A stretch of 64,000 nucleotides of DNA from Silene latifolia (taxonomy: Eukaryota > Streptophyta > Magnoliopsida > Caryophyllales > Caryophyllaceae). Below the pieces are notes generated by a model. It was not told the DNA's origin. It made no database searches and saw only the letters and a list, made by a program, of their open reading frames with translations. The translations under genes were made by a program, and so were the position numbers. Location: the NCBI RefSeq assembly GCF_048544455.1, contig NC_133532.1:90403156-90467155 (forward strand), given 5' to 3'. Each line of letters starts with the position of its first letter. Positions within the stretch are counted from its first letter, which is position 1. Positions 60,060-64,000 of the stretch are shown piece after piece.

Positions 60060-60087
60060 TCTCTCTCTCTCTATAGAGAGAGAGAGA
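60060..60087. repeat. CT/AG palindrome at the FB3-FB4 junction
   Basis: A perfect 28-bp palindrome built from (TC)n meeting (GA)n through a central CTATAG, between the right end of FB3 and the left end of FB4. Confidence 0.9.
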
Positions 60088-60855
60088 AAGAGAGAGAGAT
60101 CAAGTGAGTCCTCTTAGGCTCTTACTATATATGAGTCCATAAGTCCTCTTAGAGGCCATTGGATGGAGGGAGATGGAGGGATGAGATGAACCCACCTAAA
60201 GTCATTAAATGGCTAATTAACACACCTTACTAATCCACCATAATTAATCACTAATTTACTATATATTTGTTTCCACTCACCCATTTCTCTCTCATCTCAC
60301 AAATTTCACCCGCCTCCTCTCTTAAACCCCAAAAATTTAAAAAATTTAAAAAATCCAAATAAATAAAAAACCCAAATAAATAAAAAAACCCAAAAAATCC
60401 AAATAAATCAAAAACCCAAAAAATCCAAACAAATCAAAAAACCCCAAAAAATAAAAAATCCAATTAAATCAAAATCACTTTTCCTCATACACCACTACCT
60501 CACCCAACACCACCCACCCACCGCCCACCGTCTCACCACCCGATCTCGTTTCACTCTCAATTAACGTTTTTTTTTTTTTTTTTTTTGAATGTGTCTTTTT
60601 TATCGTCGTTTTTTTTTCGGTTTTGTGTTAAATTTGTTGTTTGGAGTTGTTTTTTTTTTCTATTTGTTAATATTAATCTTAGACATATTAAAGTTATTAT
60701 AATGCATATTTTGACATTTCAAATATCATCGTGTTTTTTATTTTTTCAAATCTCGTTCTTTAAAATTCGTCTTGTTAAATAAATTTTTCAGTTTTAGTAT
60801 TTAAATTTAAATGTATATTTATTTATTTTCTCAATTTTCAATGTTTATGAAGAGT

Positions 60856-62480
60856 CTATCGATCCGAAATACTCAAGGAGGGGGGGGGGGGTGAATTGAG
60901 GATTTAAAACTTTTGAAAGCTTTTTCGATTGTATGAATGTAATTGATTATTTAAAGTTTATTGATTAAAGTTTAACTAATCAACTAATGAATGTAAAACA
61001 AAATAAACAAGCGAACGAAAGAGAGGAGACACACGGTTTTTGAAGTGGTTCAGTTTTACAAGTTGAAACCTACGTCCACTATTCTCGATTAATAAATTTA
61101 GTACCTTTCTACGGATTACAAATTTACTAACCCAACTCGTACAACTAACTCTAGCTGTAACTCAATGAGTACCGTTAAATACTCGAGTGACTAACTTACG
61201 CTAATAAGAAAGCACTAATGATTCTTGCAAAGGTTCACGTTAATGAACAAGTTAGAAATCAAATAAGCACTATTATCTTATAACGATAACTTAACAAATG
61301 AATATACGAGTTTAAAACACACGACCTTTCAAAAATAACAAAACGGTTTTCTGCTTTGAAACACACGATTTGCTTTGTAAAAATAAAGTCAATTTTTATG
61401 CTTAAGGTCACTGATTAAATGTTGCAAAGAGCAAAGTATTTATAGGAAGGAAAGAGCAAGGCAATTCGGTTTTTTAGAAACCCTAATGGCCGAATAATAT
61501 GAGATATGTTAACAAATCATATCTTCTATTATTTCTTTCCTAAAAGCCTAAAAGATAATAAAGAATATTCCAAAAGATAGAATATAATTTATTCAATTAT
61601 TATCTTTACTATAAATTCTAAGATATGATAAGATTTTCTATAACAAGAATATCTTTTATCATAAACAAATATATTAAGTAAGATATATAAGATATGCAAA
61701 GATATATAATCTTTACCAAACATATCTTAGTCTACACGAGATGTCACGGCTCATATGCCTCGTGACTCATGCAAACCCTAGCTCAATATATGGGTTAGAA
61801 TTTAGGTTTTAAGAGAGGCTTTGTTGAAACCCTAATTAGTAGCATGGTCCAACTCATAAGTTGACCCAAAACGACTACTAGTAAACGTTCAACAAAGAAC
61901 CGAACTCCGCACTAAACCGGGCTTTATCAAGTAAATACTTTTATCAAAACATTTAAAAATAAACTTTAAACAATTTTAAAAACAATTTTTAAAACGTTAT
62001 ATGTCGTGTATAGTAAACTCAGCATCTCAATGTTATAGTAAGAGAGTTATAACATTGAGCTCTTTTACTAGTAATGTTATAGCTGCAAAGCTATAACTTT
62101 ACTAATTCAAGAAACTTCATTCTTGGTTATCATTAAGAGATAATCTCCTATACTATTCTAATCTTCAAGGAGATCTTCGAGTATAGGCTACGTCATCATC
62201 CAAGCTTGATTAATCTTTAGACGGACTTCGTCTTCACATAAATCTTGAATGAATCTTCACATCGTTTGATCTTGAATTGAGGCTTGATTCTTATATACTT
62301 CCATCACAACTTCCTTTGTTGTTTGTTTTAGATAAATCGAATCTAAAAGACTTAGACTAACGATTACACGCAACAAGTATATAAATTATAAAGCACCTTG
62401 ACATCATCAAAACATAAACATATATACTATATGGTTCAATAGTTTATAACTTCAACCTCTTGTTTTATAAATTATTTAAA
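60856..62480. mobile_element. Possible LTR-like insertion within FB4
   Basis: A run of G in AAGGAGGGGG...GTGAATTGAGG, then GAAGTGGTTCAGTTTTACAA and CCTACGTCCACT, a phrase pattern common in plant LTR sequences. The segment TTTTCAGTTTTAGTATTTAAA occurs on both sides (60787 and 62517), suggesting that the left arm of FB4 is interrupted or duplicated here. Exact borders and duplication could not be fixed. No gene inside. Confidence 0.35.
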
Positions 62481-62640
62481 ATCTCATCTTGTTAAATTTC
62501 GTCTTGTTTTATAAAATTTTCAGTTTTAGTATTTAAACTTCAACGTGTATAACTTCACTAATATTATGTATAACTTCAATCCACATTATGTATAACTTCA
62601 ATGCCATTATGTGCAACTTCAATGCACATTATACAAAAAA

Positions 62641-62846
62641 GGACTAAAGTTATACTCTTATGGACTAAAGTTACACAATTTTGGACTAAAGTTATACAAA
62701 AAAGGACTAAAGTTATACTATTATGGACTAAAGTTACACAATTTTGGACTAAAGTTATACAAAAAAGGACTAAAGTTATACTATTATGGACTAAAGTTAC
62801 ACAATTTTGGACTAAAGTTATACAGAAAAGGATTAAAGTTATACTA
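62641..62846. repeat. 63-bp tandem repeat made of 21-bp-class subrepeats
   Basis: Units start at 62641, 62704, 62767 and (partial) 62830. Each unit is three versions of GGACTAAAGTTAYAC plus a short spacer. Because 63 is divisible by 3, several frames stay open; these are not genes. Confidence 0.95.
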
Positions 62847-63739
62847 TAGGTAAATTTACAGGACAAGTTTATATAAATTGTCATACTGTAATTTTAGTTT
62901 TTTTTTGTGTAACTTTAGTACAAAATTATGTAACTTTAGTAAAAAATTGTGCAACTTTAGTCCAAAAAAAGGAGAAATGAGAAGAATAAGAGATTTAATA
63001 TTATAAATTTATAACTTTAATCCATAATGATATAACTTTTGTCCTAAATATTGTAACTTTAATGTTTAAAGGGTATAACTTTAGTTGTAAATAGTGCAAC
63101 TTTAGTCCATAATAATATAACTTCAGTCATTTTTTATATAACTTTAATCCAAATTTGTGTAACTTTAGTCCAAAATTGTGAATAGTCCAAAAAAAAGGAG
63201 AAATGAGAAGAATAAGAGATTTAATATTATAAATTTATAACTTTTATCCATAATGATATTACTTTTGTCCTAAATATTGTAACATTAATGTTTAAAGGTT
63301 ATAACTTTGGTCGTAAATAGTGCAATTTTAGTCATAAATAGTGTAACTTTAGTCATTAATTGAAACTTCTTTAATATTAAGACAAATTTATAAAATTTGT
63401 CCTACTGTAACTTTAGTCCTTTTTATATAACTTTAGTTCAAAATTGTGTAACTTTAGTCCATAATAGTATAACTTTAGTCCTTTTTTGTATAACTTTAGT
63501 CCAAAATTGTGTAACTTTAGTACAAATATAAATTCAGATTTGAAACCAACACAGTAAGAAGATGAGATTGAAGTTACACATATTGCCATTGAAGTTGCAC
63601 ATAATTAATGCCACTGAAGTTGCGCATAATAAACATTAAAGTTGCACATAATGAACACTAAAGTTGCACAAAATGTGTATTAAAGTTGCTAAAATGGCCA
63701 TTGAAGTCATACACATTGAAGTTGCATATAACAAGACAA

Positions 63740-64000
63740 GAATTAATAAATAGATCTGCAAAAAAAAAAAAAAGATCTAAAATTAAAAAAAAAAGTAATT
63801 TCACAAAACTAGAAAATAAAAACCAAATAGATATCAAAAATAAAAACCATCTAGATATAAAAAAATAAAAACCAACAAATCTGAAAAAATAAAAACAAAA
63901 TAGATATAAAAAATAAAAATCATCTAGATATAAAAAAGATAAACCAACAAATCTGAAAAAATAAAAACCAAATAGATATAAAAAATAAAAACCAAATAGA
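63740..64000. repeat. A-rich AAAAATAAAAACCA repeat
   Basis: Irregular repetition of AAAAATAAAAACCAAATAGA and variants with ATCTAGATAT to the window end. Similar CCAAATAAATAAAAAACC text is at 60350-60460. Confidence 0.8.

Larger units (their letters stand above)
60098..64000. mobile_element. FB4: foldback-type element, right end outside the window
   Basis: Left terminus GATCAAGTGAGTCC; subterminal GAGGCCATTGGATGGAGGGA parallels the CCATTGATC block of FB2/FB3. The left side carries TATAACTTCAATG words (62540-62630) then GGACTAAAGTTA words (62641-62846); after an axis near 62,870 come the inverse TAACTTTAGTCC words (62900-63520) and then CATTGAAGTTGCACA words (63560-63720). Layered order is mirrored. 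No transposase is seen. The right terminus is beyond 64000. Confidence 0.6.

Noticed and set aside
62576-62884. Overlapping repetitive ORFs on both strands
   Set aside because: A 63-bp tandem repeat has a length divisible by three, which keeps frames open; not coding.

Overview
This is nuclear DNA of a flowering plant and consists almost entirely of nested transposable elements; no intact host gene is visible. Signs are plant-type LTR retrotransposons of the Ty3/gypsy Tat and chromovirus groups and of Ty1/copia, GT-AG introns, plant-only families (plant mobile domain), long (AT)n, (CT)n and (CAA)n microsatellites, and fragments of typical plant genes. A Caryophyllales host (for example Caryophyllaceae) is my guess from repeat style only and is low confidence.

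Layout. (1) 1-4898 and 27886-34400 are one old locus split by a retrotransposon. It holds short exon-like pieces of unrelated plant genes: an ABC1/ADCK-type kinase (+, 4249), an ARIA-like BTB exon (-, 4726), plastid 4-alpha-glucanotransferase DPE1 (+, 28736 and 29284), the ATG10 C-terminus (+, 31915), and unrecognised exon-like pieces. (2) 4899-27880 is a complete 22,982-bp Tat-lineage (Ogre/Retand-like) element: LTRs of 2,385 and 2,384 bp, 5-bp target duplication CAACG, primer-binding site, gag, protease, reverse transcriptase, two RNase H domains, integrase and polypurine tract. Between integrase and the 3' LTR are two antisense, intron-containing genes, one encoding a plant mobile domain protein with eight inferred exons. 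The protease is interrupted by a 3,564-bp solo-LTR-like insertion (10354-13917). All the coding regions except the integrase carry breaks.

(3) 35284-64000 is a head-to-tail chain of at least four DNA elements (called FB1-FB4 here). They share GGATC...TGAGT termini and a subterminal CCATTGATC-like block. Their arms carry a short subfamily-specific word in one orientation on the left and inverted on the right, a foldback architecture. FB3 is split by a 16,283-bp chromovirus-type gypsy element (43155-59437, duplication CAATT), which is split by an 8,839-bp minus-strand copia element (47968-56806, duplication AGAGT).

How the parts work together: only the Tat element shows a gene set that cooperates (capsid, polyprotein enzymes, LTR promoter). 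Its two antisense genes lie head-to-tail with each other and face the integrase. One has its own TATA box, whose context nearly matches the LTR TATA box. GC-rich GACGCAG/CTGCGCC modules occur in the LTRs and upstream of both antisense genes, and the two LTRs differ mainly at or near those modules. The rest of the window is non-autonomous or decayed. Junction-level claims rest on matching direct repeats and splice sites read by eye; no alignment or database search was possible.
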